Shown: in pieces, positions 12,218 to 23,148 of the stretch
Layout: each line of letters begins with the position of its first letter
Position numbering within the stretch: the stretch's first letter is position 1
Source: Delphinus delphis
Lineage: Eukaryota; Chordata; Mammalia; Artiodactyla; Delphinidae
Assembly: GCF_949987515.2 (NCBI RefSeq)
Contig: NC_082687.1
Location: 23,544,148 to 23,608,147 of the forward strand
Reading direction: 5' to 3'
DNA length: 64,000 bases
Translations under genes and position numbers: made by a program
The notes under the pieces: model-generated
Told to the model about the DNA's origin: nothing
Database searches by the model: none
The model's input: only the letters and a program-made list of their open reading frames with translations

Positions 12218-12477
12218 AAAGTACTTAGGAAGAAAAACAAGCTTTAAAAAAAAGACAAATCCCAAGGAGAGCAAAGATAACCCTTTAAAATGTGGGAAGG
12301 AGCTGAGTCAGACCCTGTCAGCAAGCTTCACTGAGGCCTGGGGACTTGTAGCAACACGATTTTTTTTTTTTAAACTTACACAGCAACTTTGATCCAAGGA
12401 TCTCAAAGTCTTCTACAAAAGTCAGATCTCCTAATGTTCCATTCAAGGGGGGGTGATTCGAGGGGGTTGTTTCCCTA

Positions 12478-12706
12478 AAGCGGGGTTTCTCCTCCTTGGC
12501 ACTACTGACATTTTGAACTGGATAATTCTTTGTTGTGGGCCCACCCTGTGCTATCTGGGACGTTTAGCAGCCTCCCTGACCTCTACCCACTAGATGCCAG
12601 TAGCACCACCATCCCTTCCCCTGCTGGTGACAACCAAATATGTCTCCGGTCCTTGCCATGTGGTCCTTTGGGGGACAAAATGGCCCCCAGTTGAGAAGCA
12701 CTGTTC
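12478..12706 (-). mobile_element. MER20-like hAT-Charlie DNA transposon
   Basis: In plus-strand text it reads ggggtttctcctccttggca, gataattctttgttgtgggc, ctctacccactagatgccag, and ends ccccagttgagaagcactg, which is the reverse of the MER20 consensus as I recall it, over nearly its full length. The imperfect terminal inverted repeats (ttctc...ttgg and ccag.ttgagaa) are visible. A short open frame at 12594-12797 runs through it and is not a gene. Confidence 0.8.
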
Positions 12707-14179
12707 TAAATGGAAAAATCAAGGCATGGAGCAGTCAATGAACTTAAGTAATAGCGTCCAGCCAAAAAGCAGTCGCTTAACTGGAAAAAGAAGATGATGA
12801 CTCCCAAGTCCCAAGCATAAGACCCTGACAGCCACTTTACCCCACCCCACAGGAAACTCACTGAGACCCTAATTTATTCCTTGAGTTGGTTAGTTCTGAA
12901 AACACATCCACTAAGACTGAGCTGTCAGTATTCATTTGCCCTCTTGCTGCACTGAATCCTTGGCTGGGTTGAATATGTCTGGTTGGTGTTCTCCTCCTGG
13001 GGAGTCACTAAGTCAGTTCTGAGACTAATTGCACTCTCAAGGAGAGCAAGTCCGTATAGCATGAAATGGACCAGAAGCAACCCTGTAACTGTACGTGTGG
13101 AATCGTTTATAGCTTAAAGCCTTTACTAAGAGCAGAGCTGCTTGTGTGCAGGATTGGGTGGGATGAGACCACAGGATGACTGAGCCGAGCAGACAAATGC
13201 TTTCAGATGTTGTTATCTGATAAGTCAACTACATTAATTTTATTAATGTATTAATGTTGTTATCTGATAAGTCAACTACATTAATTTTCGTCAGAGCATT
13301 GCTTGGAAATGATTGCAACATGGACTTCCGTCAATTGATTTACTTAAACAGAACATGTCATTTGCATACACGTTTTTTTGATATGTCAGTGCCCGTCTCT
13401 TGTTAAATTATAAGAAGCCTGTCCCCTCCCTCCTCTTCATTCACATCGGTGTGTGAACTTGTTGCTCTCCCCAGGTGAGTCAGCGAAGTCAGGTACAGAT
13501 TAATTTGAACAATAAACCACCTCAAGCATTTTGGGACTAGAGACAGGTGTAAGAAATTATTTTTAAAACAAACTCTGCAAGACACACAAGAGAAACGGGC
13601 TGGCATGCTGGTGTAACTATTACGCAAAGCTGGGTATAAGTCTCCACCACTCAGCTCTATATCATGCAATGAGTATATGTCGAGAGCCCACTGGCTCCAA
13701 GGCCCTGTGCTGATGCTATGGAGAATACAAGAACGCCCACAGTCAGGCTCTGATTTGATTTTTTTTTTTTTTTTGCATAGGCTAACAGATAAACTATTGC
13801 ATATGCATAAGTAATTATCCTGTGAGGCAGAAGGTAATCAGTGCCTTAAAGAGGAACAGGCAAAGTGTCTGTTTTTGGCATTTACAATTTTGGGTCTCAT
13901 TATACCACAGAGAATTAAGTTTTCATCATGAGAGGGCAGCTGGGATAGAGTAAAAGGAGCCCTAAATTTAGGGTCCCAAAACATCTGGGCTGAATCCTGG
14001 GTTTTTTCATTCTCTAGAAGCACACCTCTGAGCATGTCATTGTACATCACCTCTCTGTGCCTCCATTCCTTGTCTATAAAAAGAGAACAAGAGTGCCTCA
14101 AAGGGTTACTGTGAAGAGCACAACTTTTGTTAAACTTCCAGATGAATATTATAATTTCTAGGGCTAGGATTTAATCACA
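12707..14179. other. Gap holding one local direct duplication
   Basis: Apart from the 47-bp-offset duplication listed separately and a T16 run near 13760, I recognise no element here. Open frames up to 88 codons have no recognisable motif. Confidence 0.5.
13207..13288 (+). repeat. 35-bp direct repeat with 47-bp period
   Basis: The 35-base stretch at 13207-13241, beginning atgttgttatctgataagtc, recurs without mismatch at 13254-13288. The 12 bases between are a low-complexity attaatgtatta palindrome-like spacer. The perfect identity suggests a recent local duplication. Confidence 0.95.
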
Positions 14180-14402
14180 GCTATTATTTGTTTACTACTT
14201 ACTCTGTGCAAAGTGCCTTCATATATTATCTTTACCCTAGACAACAGTCCTATGAGATAGCATCATTCATTTTCCTTTTATAGATAAGGAAATTGAAGGT
14301 CAGAGAGGTTAAGTGATTTCTCTGAAGTCACACAGCTGGCATCCAACAGGCTCTTGAGTCAATTGAACCTAGGTCTATTGAACTTGAGAGCGTGCATAAT
14401 TT
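14180..14402 (+). repeat. MIR SINE
   Basis: Nearly full MIR in sense: tttgtttactacttactctgtg, a tatgagatagcatcattc zone, the core ttatagataaggaaattgaa, ggttaagtgatttct, and cacacagctggcat. Confidence 0.88.
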
Positions 14403-14949
14403 CCACATCACAAGGCTGCCATTTCACCATAGTCCCTATTTTGCATGAAATAACAGAAAGTATAAATAAATGAGTTAATATGGCACCTGATAAAATATGG
14501 GGATTGATAAAATAACCATCAAGGAAAATCTTGATTTACCATATTTCAAGAAAACAAACAAACAAATACAAGTTACTCTCAACAAGATTCTTAAGAAAAT
14601 GAGACAAAACACATGTCCTTTCCCTGTTTCAATGCAGGAGCAGAATGAGGGCCTGAAAACGTCAGGAGATTTTCTGGGTTCATGATTGAACTCAGAACCT
14701 AGCATGCCTCTCTCACCCAAAAAGAAAGAAAGGACCAGCCTGTCACTGTGTTCTCCTCAAGAAACAAAGACATTTTCTTCTTGGCAGACTGCAGTAGGAC
14801 ATATCAGGTAGTAATCATCTATTCTTACACTTTTCAGATTGAGAATGGTGCTTTTCTGGGAGAAAACAGGGAGATACAGAAACATGAAAAATAATGAAGG
14901 CCAATAGGATTTAGAGAGACTCCTCCAGTAGAAAGTATTCTATTATGGG
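14403..14949. other. Gap without recognised features
   Basis: No repeat hallmark, RNA gene or supported coding frame. Two overlapping opposite-strand frames at 14475-14720 show no recognisable motif. Confidence 0.45.
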
Positions 14950-15072
14950 CTGTCTACATAGAGCCATCTCATTTAATCCTTAGGACCACGAGATGTGAGG
15001 CACAGGCTATATCACTATTTTGCAGACGAGAAAACTGAGGTGTAATGACCCTTGTGTTTTGCCCAAGGTGTC
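14950..15072 (+). repeat. MIR fragment
   Basis: Contains tctcatttaatccttagga and cactattttgcagacgagaa followed by actgaggtgtaatgac, the middle of a MIR. Its outer parts are missing or too diverged. Confidence 0.75.
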
Positions 15073-15594
15073 TCTGGAGTAATCGTCGGTGTTGCTTTAT
15101 GAGAACCGGCCGCCATCAACACGGAAGTGTGTCCTCTCTGCCCAACCCCTGCCCCCAACCTGGGCCCGCCTTATTCCCTGAGCTCAGGCTCACTTCCCAA
15201 TCCCCTGCTCTGCTCACCCTCCATCAGGCACACGGGGGTCACCAGCTGGAATGTAAACCAGCACAGACAGTATTTCCAATGACCTATGACCTTTGAACTG
15301 ATCATAATTTGACAGCCAACTCTCAGTTATCTGCAAAAGGTTTGCATGTCTCCTTGGCAAACTCCAGCCACAAATGTGTTCCCCCAATACAAGGGAATCA
15401 TTCCCACCATGGAAGGGAATCTTCATCTCCACTTAAGCAAAGAATTAGGAAGATAAATCTTTAAGAAAAAAGGAATCACATGATGCCTCCCAAACCAAAG
15501 AGAAAGCCATTCTTTTTGGATGATCTATTGCCCTCCTCCATTAAGGCAGATCAATGGGATTACCTAGAACCTCTAACCTCACACCAGTCCTGAA
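15073..15594. other. Gap without recognised features
   Basis: Includes a short C-rich patch near 15140-15200 but no CpG island, repeat hallmark or supported gene. Confidence 0.45.
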
Positions 15595-15705
15595 GACTAG
15601 GTATTAGTCTACTTTTATAAATGATGAAAATAAGTCTCAGAGGTTAAGCAACTTGCCTCAGGCCATCCAGGTGGTAGGTACCAGCACTGAGGCTCTTCAC
15701 CCTCG
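15595..15705 (+). repeat. MIR fragment
   Basis: Shows ttataaatgatgaaaataag, agaggttaagcaacttgcct and ccatccaggtggtaggta, the 3' half of a MIR. Confidence 0.75.
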
Positions 15706-16159
15706 CTTACCTTTGTAAGGCACTCTCCTCCCAATAAAACAAACAGCAGAGTGAAATGAAGGGGAAATACTCCTTCTCTTGAAAAGCATGATTAAAAACA
15801 GTTAAAACTTTTGGCTCCATTATCCAGCCTTACACCTTGCTGGCCACCTACGGTGACTGTTACATTTTATTCCGGCCTGGTTATCTAGTAACTTTCAGGC
15901 CCCTGTCAAATGTCTCGGCTCATTAACTAAAGAATACTATTAATATTACCTCCAATATTCGAGAAGCAGATTGGTTCAAAATCCTGATTCTTCAGACAGA
16001 TACTTACTGCTGCTGCAGGTCCAAAAGGGCAGAGTCGTCTGTGCCCACATACTTTGTTACCTGCTGAAGTTCTTCCCTACTCTGCAGAGCTGGGCAGGCG
16101 CAGCCCCTCTAGCTGTGCCTAGTTAAGTAATTAAGACTTACCCTAGAAATAGGTTTTCT

Positions 16160-16325
16160 GAGGCCAGCAGTCTCCACTTTTAATCTACAATAGCAAAACC
16201 CGGGGGGCTTGTTAAGACATGGGTTACTAGGCTCTGCGCACAGAGATGTTGAGTCAGTACATCTGGTGTGGGGCCTGAGAACTGGCATTTCTTTCAAGTT
16301 CTCTGGTGATGCTGATGCAGATGGT
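16160..16325 (-). mobile_element. MER5-like hAT fossil, part 1 (split by a SINE)
   Basis: Reverse orientation relative to the copy at 5768. It contains tgagtcagtacatctggtgt and gatgctgatgcagatggtct. The terminal piece, ttgagaatcactattat, lies beyond the SINE at 16702-16718, so the SINE landed inside this older element. Confidence 0.75.
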
Positions 16326-16340
16326 CTGGGGACCACATTT

Positions 16341-16686
16341 GTCTTAATTAATTAATTAATTAATTTTGGCTGCACTGGGTTTTCATTGCTGTGCGCGGGC
16401 TTTCTCTAGTTGCAGCGAGCGGGGGCAACTCTTCGTTGGGTGAGTGGGCTTCTCATTGCATTGGCTTCTCTAGTTGTGGAGCATGGGCTCTAGGCACGCG
16501 GGCTTCAGTAGTTGTGGCACGTGGGCTCAGTAGTTGTGGCTCGCGGGCTCTAGAGCGCAGCTCAGTAGTTGTGGCACAAGGGCTTAGTTGCTCCTTGGCA
16601 TGTGGGATCTTCCCAGACCAGGGCTCGAACCCACGTCCCCTGCATTGGCAGGCAGATTCTCAACCGCTGCGCCACCAGGGAAGTCC
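16341..16686 (-). mobile_element. CHR-type SINE, long form, minus strand
   Basis: Begins with the TTAATTAATTAATTAATT tail, then ttggctgcactgggttttca, and ends caccagggaagtcc. A perfect 15-bp target-site duplication, ctggggaccacattt, flanks it at 16326-16340 and 16687-16701. The 194-codon open frame at 16391-16975 is antisense SINE plus flank and is not a gene. Confidence 0.96.
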
Positions 16687-16718
16687 CTGGGGACCACATT
16701 TTGAGAATCACTATTATA
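16687..16718 (-). mobile_element. MER5-like hAT fossil, part 2
   Basis: The duplicated target ctggggaccacattt followed by ttgagaatcactattat completes the terminal inverted repeat of the element interrupted at 16326. Confidence 0.75.
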
Positions 16719-18074
16719 GGCCCCCACTCAGACCGTGTCCCCAGGGTTCTCTGTCTCCAGATGCAGGAGGACACGAGACAAATTCAAGGCAAGAGCGGAG
16801 CGTGCTTCTGCACCAGGGCAAGAATTGCTGGTCGGTCTCCCTTTCCCAGGGCCCTACTCAGTTCCTTCTAGGACTTCCAAAGGCCCAAGGGGCCCTTCTG
16901 ATTGACAAGTACTTCAGTCCCACCTCTTTGAACCAGCCTGGTAAGAAAAAAAAAAGGAAAGAAAAACAAAATTGAAAGGACGATCTGAAGAGCAAAATAA
17001 GTCCCCCTCCCCTCCCAAAGAGGACTCTAAGCAGTAGCAAAAGTGTTAGCCTCCTTGTCCCTCCCCCAGAAAGTCTACTCCTTAGTATCATGGCCCAATG
17101 ATTGACCTTCCTCTCTGTGTGGGGAGCTAGATTAAGCTTAGATGTGTCACTCTCAAGGTTTACAGTCTCCTGCTGTGTCAGACAAACTACATTTCACAAA
17201 TTACCATAAAATAAAGGAATTGATATATCTACTAAAAATATTCTTCCAGAAGTTTTATTTGACCCTCCCAAAGAAACATGCACAAAAACGAATCAACACA
17301 TCTGCACACGGCAACTCCCCAGTTATCTTTTCTCTTTAGAGAAAGAAAACCTATAGTTTCCAAAAGTGCTTTTAGCCGTGCAAATTAGAGAGGTTGGAGT
17401 TAATTCTACAACATATTAGATGGTTGCTTGGATAACGATTGATTTTTTTTTTTCACCTCAAATGACATTCAATTAAAGAACATGTATAAGTCATCAGCTG
17501 TTCCCAGCTTGAATGGTAATTTATAAAGTTTTAGGGGTGAGAACATATAAAATATTTTGCGCTTGGAAGATGTGTTACAGGCTGAAATGTTTGTAGGAAA
17601 TATCCTCTCCGTGAAGAATTCCTGCTCCAAAATGCCTTGATTAATTACCATAAACAGCTTTGAGGAAAAAGGGCGCAGCATCTCACATCTGGTAGGACAC
17701 CGGCAGGGTTCGTTGGAAACTCCAACGCAAGCCAAACCCAGAGAAGCCAGGCCCCTTCCATTCAGGGCTGCTCCAGCTCAGGGAAACACCTTGGGCTGGG
17801 GACAGCTCTGGAAAGGCTCTGCTCTAGTTGGCACTGAACCGAAGTCCATTTCTTCTTCTGTTCCCAGATCCCCCGAGAGAATGAGTCAGCTTCAGGGCCC
17901 TGAAGGTGTGGGCCGTAGCTGAGACCTGGAGGACCCTATCAAGAATAACCCCAGTGCCCTGCCAGCTCTTCACTGTGAGACTGCCCTTCCAGAATTCCAA
18001 AATGGAATGAAGCATTACAGAAAAGAAATAATAGTATTTACTGAAAGTATCCTGCTGAGATTTTTTTTTTAACA
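16719..18074. other. Gap without recognised features
   Basis: Mixed unique-looking sequence with an A-rich patch at 16945-16970. Frames of 60-90 codons on both strands have no motif I recognise. Confidence 0.5.
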
Positions 18075-18250
18075 TACATTATTTTATTTAGTTCTCATAT
18101 TAAACCTGCGAGACAGGGATTATCGCCTCTTTTGTTACACATGGGGAAAAAAGCGTGCTCCGGGAGGTTAAGCCATATGCCCAGTATCACACAGCACATT
18201 TGTGCCAGAACTAGGATAAGGACAAGAGCCTGTCTTGTCTACCAGATCCC
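18075..18250 (+). repeat. MIR SINE
   Basis: Shows ttatttagttctcatattaa, a gcgagacagggattatcg zone, acacatggggaaaaaagc, aggttaagccatatgcc and cacagcacatttgtgcc. Diverged but in MIR order. Confidence 0.78.
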
Positions 18251-19412
18251 TCTCATTATCCACAGGAAGAGGAAAAATTCAAAACAGGTCTATAATACTT
18301 ACTTAAAGCCATTCAGACATTGAGTGGGAAATAAGCCGTTAGCAGGTTTTCTTCAATGTCAAGGAGTGATTCCTACCACCAGGTCCTTGGGCAACATTTT
18401 GAAGTAGGTAATGTTGGGTTTACAACATTCCCATCCCCCAGACTCCCTCTCCTACCACCCAGGGCCTGAATTACCCCTGCTATTAGAGTCCTTCCAGCTC
18501 CTGGAGTTTTCCAGAACCCTGTATGTGGTCTCTCATTCGGTGTTATAAAGACCGTGTAATAGTACTAGTGTCTCCTCTACAAGAAAAACAAAACAAAACC
18601 ATCTATAACAGACAGGCAAACATCTCTTGCTTAAAAATGAACCTTTCCCTTCCCACCACCAACCTCTTGTCAATATTTCCAAATGCTTCCATACACCCGG
18701 GCTCAACTTGTGAAATGAGAGTAAAATGTACCTGAGTAAAGTAATTTGTATCACTGAAATGAGAAACGGGTTCAACTCTTCCAAGAGAGATCTGTATTTT
18801 AGAACTCTCAGTGAATTTCTAATGCTACGTGGGGAATTTTATGAGCTGGGAGGTTTATCTAGATGTTTTCCTTCCCGATTCACTCACTTTTCACTTTTAT
18901 TCCCCAAGCGGTGAGAGGACTGCTTACATAGGTATCACCCATACGAAAGTTTGTCAAATCAGGTTTAACATAACCAGTTTTTGACTTGGTGAGCCTTCCT
19001 GCTGCTGCGGTTTCTCCCAAATAAGGAGACTGGATCTTTCGATGAACAATCTTCTACCTAGAAATGGAATCATGCCAAGAACACCCACTGGAGTCAAGGC
19101 AGCCATGGGACTTCCCCAAATTCCAGAAGAATTGAATGGTGTAGTTTCCTCCCTCAAATACTTCTTTAAATACTTATGTCACCAAAATATTACATCACCA
19201 AACTTTTAAATTTTTTATGCAAAGTAGTCAAAATATTCTTCGTTCAGACATGCTACTTGCTTAGGATTTTTGAATAGCTGGTAAGACCTGTCTTGCTTAT
19301 TAGCATCAGAGCACACACAGCTAGAGCCAGAGAAACTCTGAGAAACTGTAATGTTAAACTGGATATTTACTTTTGAAGCCAGTGTTACATAACGTTTTCT
19401 CTCACTCATTAC
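18251..19412. other. Gap without recognised features
   Basis: No repeat hallmark or supported coding frame on either strand. Confidence 0.5.
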
Positions 19413-19945
19413 TGTTTTTTTTATTTAACATCTTTATTGGAGTATAATTGCTTTACAGTGTTGTGTTAGTTCCTGCTGTGTAACAAAGTGAATCAGCTAT
19501 ACATATACTTCCATATCCCCTCCCTCTTATGTCTCCCTCCCACCCTCCCTATCCCACCCCTCTAGGTGGTCACAAAGCACCGAGCTAATCTCCCTGTGCT
19601 ATGTGGCTGCTTCCCACTAGCTATCTATTTTACATTTGGTAGTGTATATATGTCCATGCCACTCTCTCACTTCATCCCAGCTTACCCTTCCCCCTCCCCG
19701 TGTCCTCAAGTCCATTCTCTACATCTGCATCTTTATTCCTGTCCTGCCCCTAGGTTCATCAGAATCTTTCTTTTTTTTTTTTAGATTCCATATATATGTG
19801 TTACCATATGGTATTTGCTTTTCTCTTTCTGACTTACTTCACTCTGTATGACAGACTTTAGGTCCATCCACCTCACTACAAATAACTCAATTTCATTTCT
19901 TTTTATGGCTGACTAATATTCCATTGTATATATGTGCCACATCTT

Positions 19946-20270
19946 TTTTTTTTTCTTTTTACAACTTTATTGAAATATGTTCTATATACAATCAAATGTA
20001 CCCCTTTTAGTACACAGTTCAATGACTTTTTTTTTAGATTAATAATGATAATTTATTTTTTTTAACATGTTTATTGGAGTATAATTGCTTTACAATGGTA
20101 TGTTAGTTTCAGCTTCACAACAAAATGAATCAGTTATATATATACATATATTCCCATATCTCTTCCCGCTTGCGTCTCCCTCCCTCCCACCCTCCCTATC
20201 CCACCCCTCCAGGCGGTCACAAAGCACCGAGCTGATCTCCCTGTGCTATGCGGCTGCTTCCCACTAGCTA
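19946..20270 (-). mobile_element. L1 3'-end insertion inside the 19.4 kb L1
   Basis: Flanked by a 10-bp target-site duplication, gccacatctt, at 19936-19945 and 20271-20280. The insert itself has two 3'-end-like units: an older ttacaactttattgaaatat segment, then a second T run and acatgtttattggagtataa with its C-rich 3' UTR. So it is either two successive insertions or one that carried a 3'-flanking L1 end. Confidence 0.75.
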
Positions 20271-20334
20271 GCCACATCTTCTTTATCCATTCATCTGTTG
20301 GTGCCACATCTTCTTTACCCATTCATCTGTTGAT
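20271..20334 (+). repeat. 32-bp tandem duplication in L1
   Basis: The unit starting gccacatcttctttatccat at 20271 repeats at 20303 with two or three base changes. Other L1 copies in the window (51.3 kb, 47.3 kb) have it once, so the duplication is private to this copy. Confidence 0.85.
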
Positions 20335-20603
20335 GGACACTTAGGTTGCTTCCATGTCCTGGCTATTGTAAATAGTGCTGCAATGAACATTGTGGTGCTT
20401 GACTCTTTTTGAATTATCGTTTTCTCAGGGTATATGCCCAGTAGTGAGGTTGCTGGGTCATATGGTAGTTCTACTTGTAGTTTTTTAAGGAACCTCCATA
20501 GTGTTCTCCATAGTGGATGTACCAAGTTACATTCCCACCAACAGTGCAAGAGGGTTCCCTTTTCTCCACACCCTCTCCAGCATTTATTGTTTGTAGATTT
20601 TTT

Positions 20604-20825
20604 TCCACCTTTTTTTTTTTTTTTTTTGCGGTACGCGGGCCTCTCACTGTTGTGCCCCCTCCCGCCCCATTGCGGAGCACAGGCTCCGGACACACAGGCT
20701 CAGCGGCCACGGCCCACAAGCCCAGCCACTCCACGGCACGTGGGATCCTCCCGGACCGGGGCACGAACCCGTGTCCCCTGCATCGGCAGGCGGACTCTCA
20801 ACCACTGTGCCACCAGGGAAGCCCC
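20604..20825 (-). mobile_element. CHR-type SINE, short young form, inserted in L1
   Basis: T run, gcggtacgcgggcctctcac, and an end at caccagggaagcccc. The exact 16-bp target-site duplication tgtttgtagatttttt lies at 20588-20603 and 20826-20841, with L1 text continuing on both sides. Open frames of 97-159 codons here are SINE/L1 read-through. Confidence 0.96.
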
Positions 20826-21471
20826 TGTTTGTAGATTTTTTGATGATGGCCATTCTGACTGGTGTGAGGTGATACCTCATTGTAGTTTCGATTTGCATTT
20901 ATCTAATGATTAGTGATGTTGAACATCCTTTCATGTGTTTGTTGGCCATCCGTATGCCTTCTTTGGAGAAATGTCTATTTAGGTCTTCTGCCCATTTTTG
21001 GATTGGGCTGTTTGTTTTTTGATATTAAGCTGCATGAGCTGCTTGTATATTTTGGAAATTAATCCTTTGTCAGTTGTTTTGTTTGCAAATATTTTCTCCC
21101 ATTCTGAGGGTTGTCTTTTCGTCTTCTTTATGGTTTCCTTTGCTGTGCAAAAGCTCTTCAGTTTCATTAGGTCCCATTTGTTTATTTTTGTTTTTATTTC
21201 CATTTCTCTATGAGGTGGGTCAAAAAAGATCTTGCTGTGATTTATGTCATAGATTGTTCTGCCTATGTTTTCCTCTAAGACTTTTATAGTGCCTGGCCTT
21301 ACATTTAGGTCTTTAATCCATTTTGAGTTTATTTTTGTGTATGGTGTTAGGGAGTATTCTAATTTCATTCTTTTACATGTAGCTGTCCAGTTTTCCCAGC
21401 ACCACTTATGGAAGAGGCTGTCTTTTCTCCATTGTATATTCTTGCCTCCTTTATCAAAGATAAGGTGACCA

Positions 21472-21676
21472 GGGCTTCCCTGGTGGCGCAGTGGTTGAGA
21501 GTCCGTCTGCCGATGCAGTGGACACGGGTTCGTGCCCCAGTCCGGGAAGATCCCACATGCCGCGGAGCGGCTGGGCCCGTGAGCCATGGCTGCTGAGCCT
21601 GCGCGTCCGGAGCTTGTGCTCTGCAACGGGAGAGGCCACAACAGTGAGAGGCCTGTGTACCGCAAAAAAAAAAAAA
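21472..21676 (+). mobile_element. CHR-type SINE, short young form (first unit of a dimer)
   Basis: Complete short SINE starting gggcttccctggtggcgcag and ending agaggcctgtgtaccgc plus an A13 tract with a final G. The left side abuts L1 mid-ORF2 text. No target-site duplication could be found, unlike most young SINEs in the window. Confidence 0.88.
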
Positions 21677-21998
21677 AGAATCCACCTGCCAAGGCAGGGG
21701 ACACGGGTTCAAGCCCTGGTCTGGGAAGATCCCACGTGCCATGGAACAACTAGGTCTGTGCGCCACAACTACTGAGACTGTGTTCTAGAGCCCACGAGCC
21801 ACAACTACTGCCCGCGTGCCACGCTACTAAAGCCCATGTGCCTAGAGCCCATGCTCCGCAACAAGAGAAGCCACCGCAATGAGAAGACCACGGACCACAC
21901 GAAGAGCAGCCCCTGCTCGCCAGTAGAGAAAGCCCACACACAGTAACGAAGACCCAACGCAGCCAAAAATAAATAATAAATAAATTTATAAAATAAAA
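21677..21998 (+). mobile_element. CHR-type SINE, long form lacking its first ~30 bases (second unit)
   Basis: It starts directly after the A tract at gaatccacctgcc, inside the tRNA-like head, and then runs as a normal long-form copy to an AAATAAATAATAAATAAATT tail. The missing start corresponds to the gggcttccctggtggcgcag head, so the two units are joined in tandem within the second unit's head. Confidence 0.88.
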
Positions 21999-22418
21999 TA
22001 CAAAGTCCACATGAAGCAGAATGTAGACAGTTAGTGGGCAATTCTCAGCAGCAGCAATTCCATTTCCAGTTTTGCCTAAGTATAAATTTGGCTCAGGGCA
22101 ATTCTGGAGCGAGAGAGGAAGTAATCCTTTTTCATAATTTTTTTCTGTATCAAGGGAATATAATGACACATTGCAGAACTTACTTAAAAGGGAGACTTGC
22201 ATTTTTAATCCAATAAACACCTTGGACTTTTTAAAAGAGCACTGTGAAAATAGAAAGGAACTTTATTACTGTAAGTTCGTGTCAGGAAACTAACTAGAAT
22301 TTCTGAGTATGTAACGGGGTATTAGGCACGAATAGAAGGGATGTTATGCAGATTAGATATAATTAGACATAACGATTAGACATAATCGTTACCATCAAGG
22401 AGCTTCTAGTGTCAAGAG
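21999..22418. other. Gap without recognised features
   Basis: No repeat hallmark or supported gene. Short local repeats of ttagatataattagacataa occur near 22350-22390. Confidence 0.45.
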
Positions 22419-22600
22419 CAGAGATTCTTAACCTGAGGGTTATGGATGAACCGTGAAGGACCCATAAAAGCTCCTGAAATTGTATACACAAATGTGTGTG
22501 TATTTGCTGGCAACTTCTGGTCAGAAGGCCCAGAGCTTTCTTTAGATTCTCAAAGGGATCCACAAGAAAAAAAAAAAAAAAAAAAGGTTAAGAACCACAG
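22419..22600. mobile_element. Short non-autonomous hAT element
   Basis: Terminal inverted repeats cagagattcttaacct at 22419-22434 and aggttaagaaccacag at 22585-22600 (aggttaagaa exact) enclose 150 bp. The flanking 8-mers gtcaagag (22411-22418) and atcaagac (22601-22608) match at six of eight positions, as expected for an aged hAT 8-bp duplication. An A19 run inside is a later expansion. The exact family was not identified. Confidence 0.75.
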
Positions 22601-22608
22601 ATCAAGAC

Positions 22609-23148
22609 TAAAGAATCCTTTAATTGTAGTAATTTTTCCTATGGAATGCCACAAAAATAGACTATTCACAGTCATCTAATTCTGGGTTTCTAACACTGGT
22701 GTACATAAAGGACAAGCTTAATTCTTGGCTTGCTGAATTTAAAGATAGCCCAAGTCTTTCAGTCCTCTGTAAACATGTGATTTTTCAATACATTTGGATT
22801 TCTCAGAAATCGTGCACAAAACATGTGCCAAGATCTATGGCCCCATTGGTATTCCATTTGGGCTGCCTTGAGCTGCACGATAATTTATGACCAGCCCGCT
22901 GTGTTGAGCCCTCCTCTCTGGATGACTAACAGGAAGAGAACTTTGGCAGCAACGCAACCTTAATGAATGAAAAATGCAAACCTTGCAAATCTCTCTGCAT
23001 TGAAATCCCCCAGAGTCTGGAAGCAGACACAGTTCCAAAAAGCTTGCATTTCCAAGATGCAATTTACTGCCCTTAGAGGTTTGTTGTGGGCCACCCAAAG
23101 TACATAGGCCTGATTCAAACAGATTTTATTGGCCAAGCACATATGGGG
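22609..23148. other. Gap without recognised features
   Basis: No repeat hallmark or supported gene; two overlapping minus-strand frames (60 and 87 codons) show no recognisable motif. Confidence 0.45.

Larger units (their letters stand above)
19413..21471 (-). mobile_element. LINE-1, minus strand, 5'-truncated, with nested insertions
   Basis: In plus-strand text it begins with a T run and acatctttattggagtataattg (the L1 3' end), continues through the C-rich 3' UTR and the ORF2 C-terminal zone, and runs on to the tttatcaaagataaggtgac text of mid ORF2. On the minus strand, 20979-21471 reads as ORF2 with [13 protein letters not shown] and [15 protein letters not shown]. It is interrupted at 19946-20270 by another L1 and at 20604-20825 by a SINE, and contains a 32-bp tandem duplication at 20271-20334. 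It stops abruptly at a SINE at its 5' side, so that boundary may not be the original truncation point. Confidence 0.9.

Noticed and set aside
16391..16975. 194-codon plus-strand open frame
   Set aside because: The first 100 codons are antisense CHR-type SINE, repeated in similar form in other SINE copies here; the remainder is unsupported flank.
20434..21766. Several 97-256-codon frames on both strands
   Set aside because: They are translations of SINEs inserted in an antisense L1, joined by chance.
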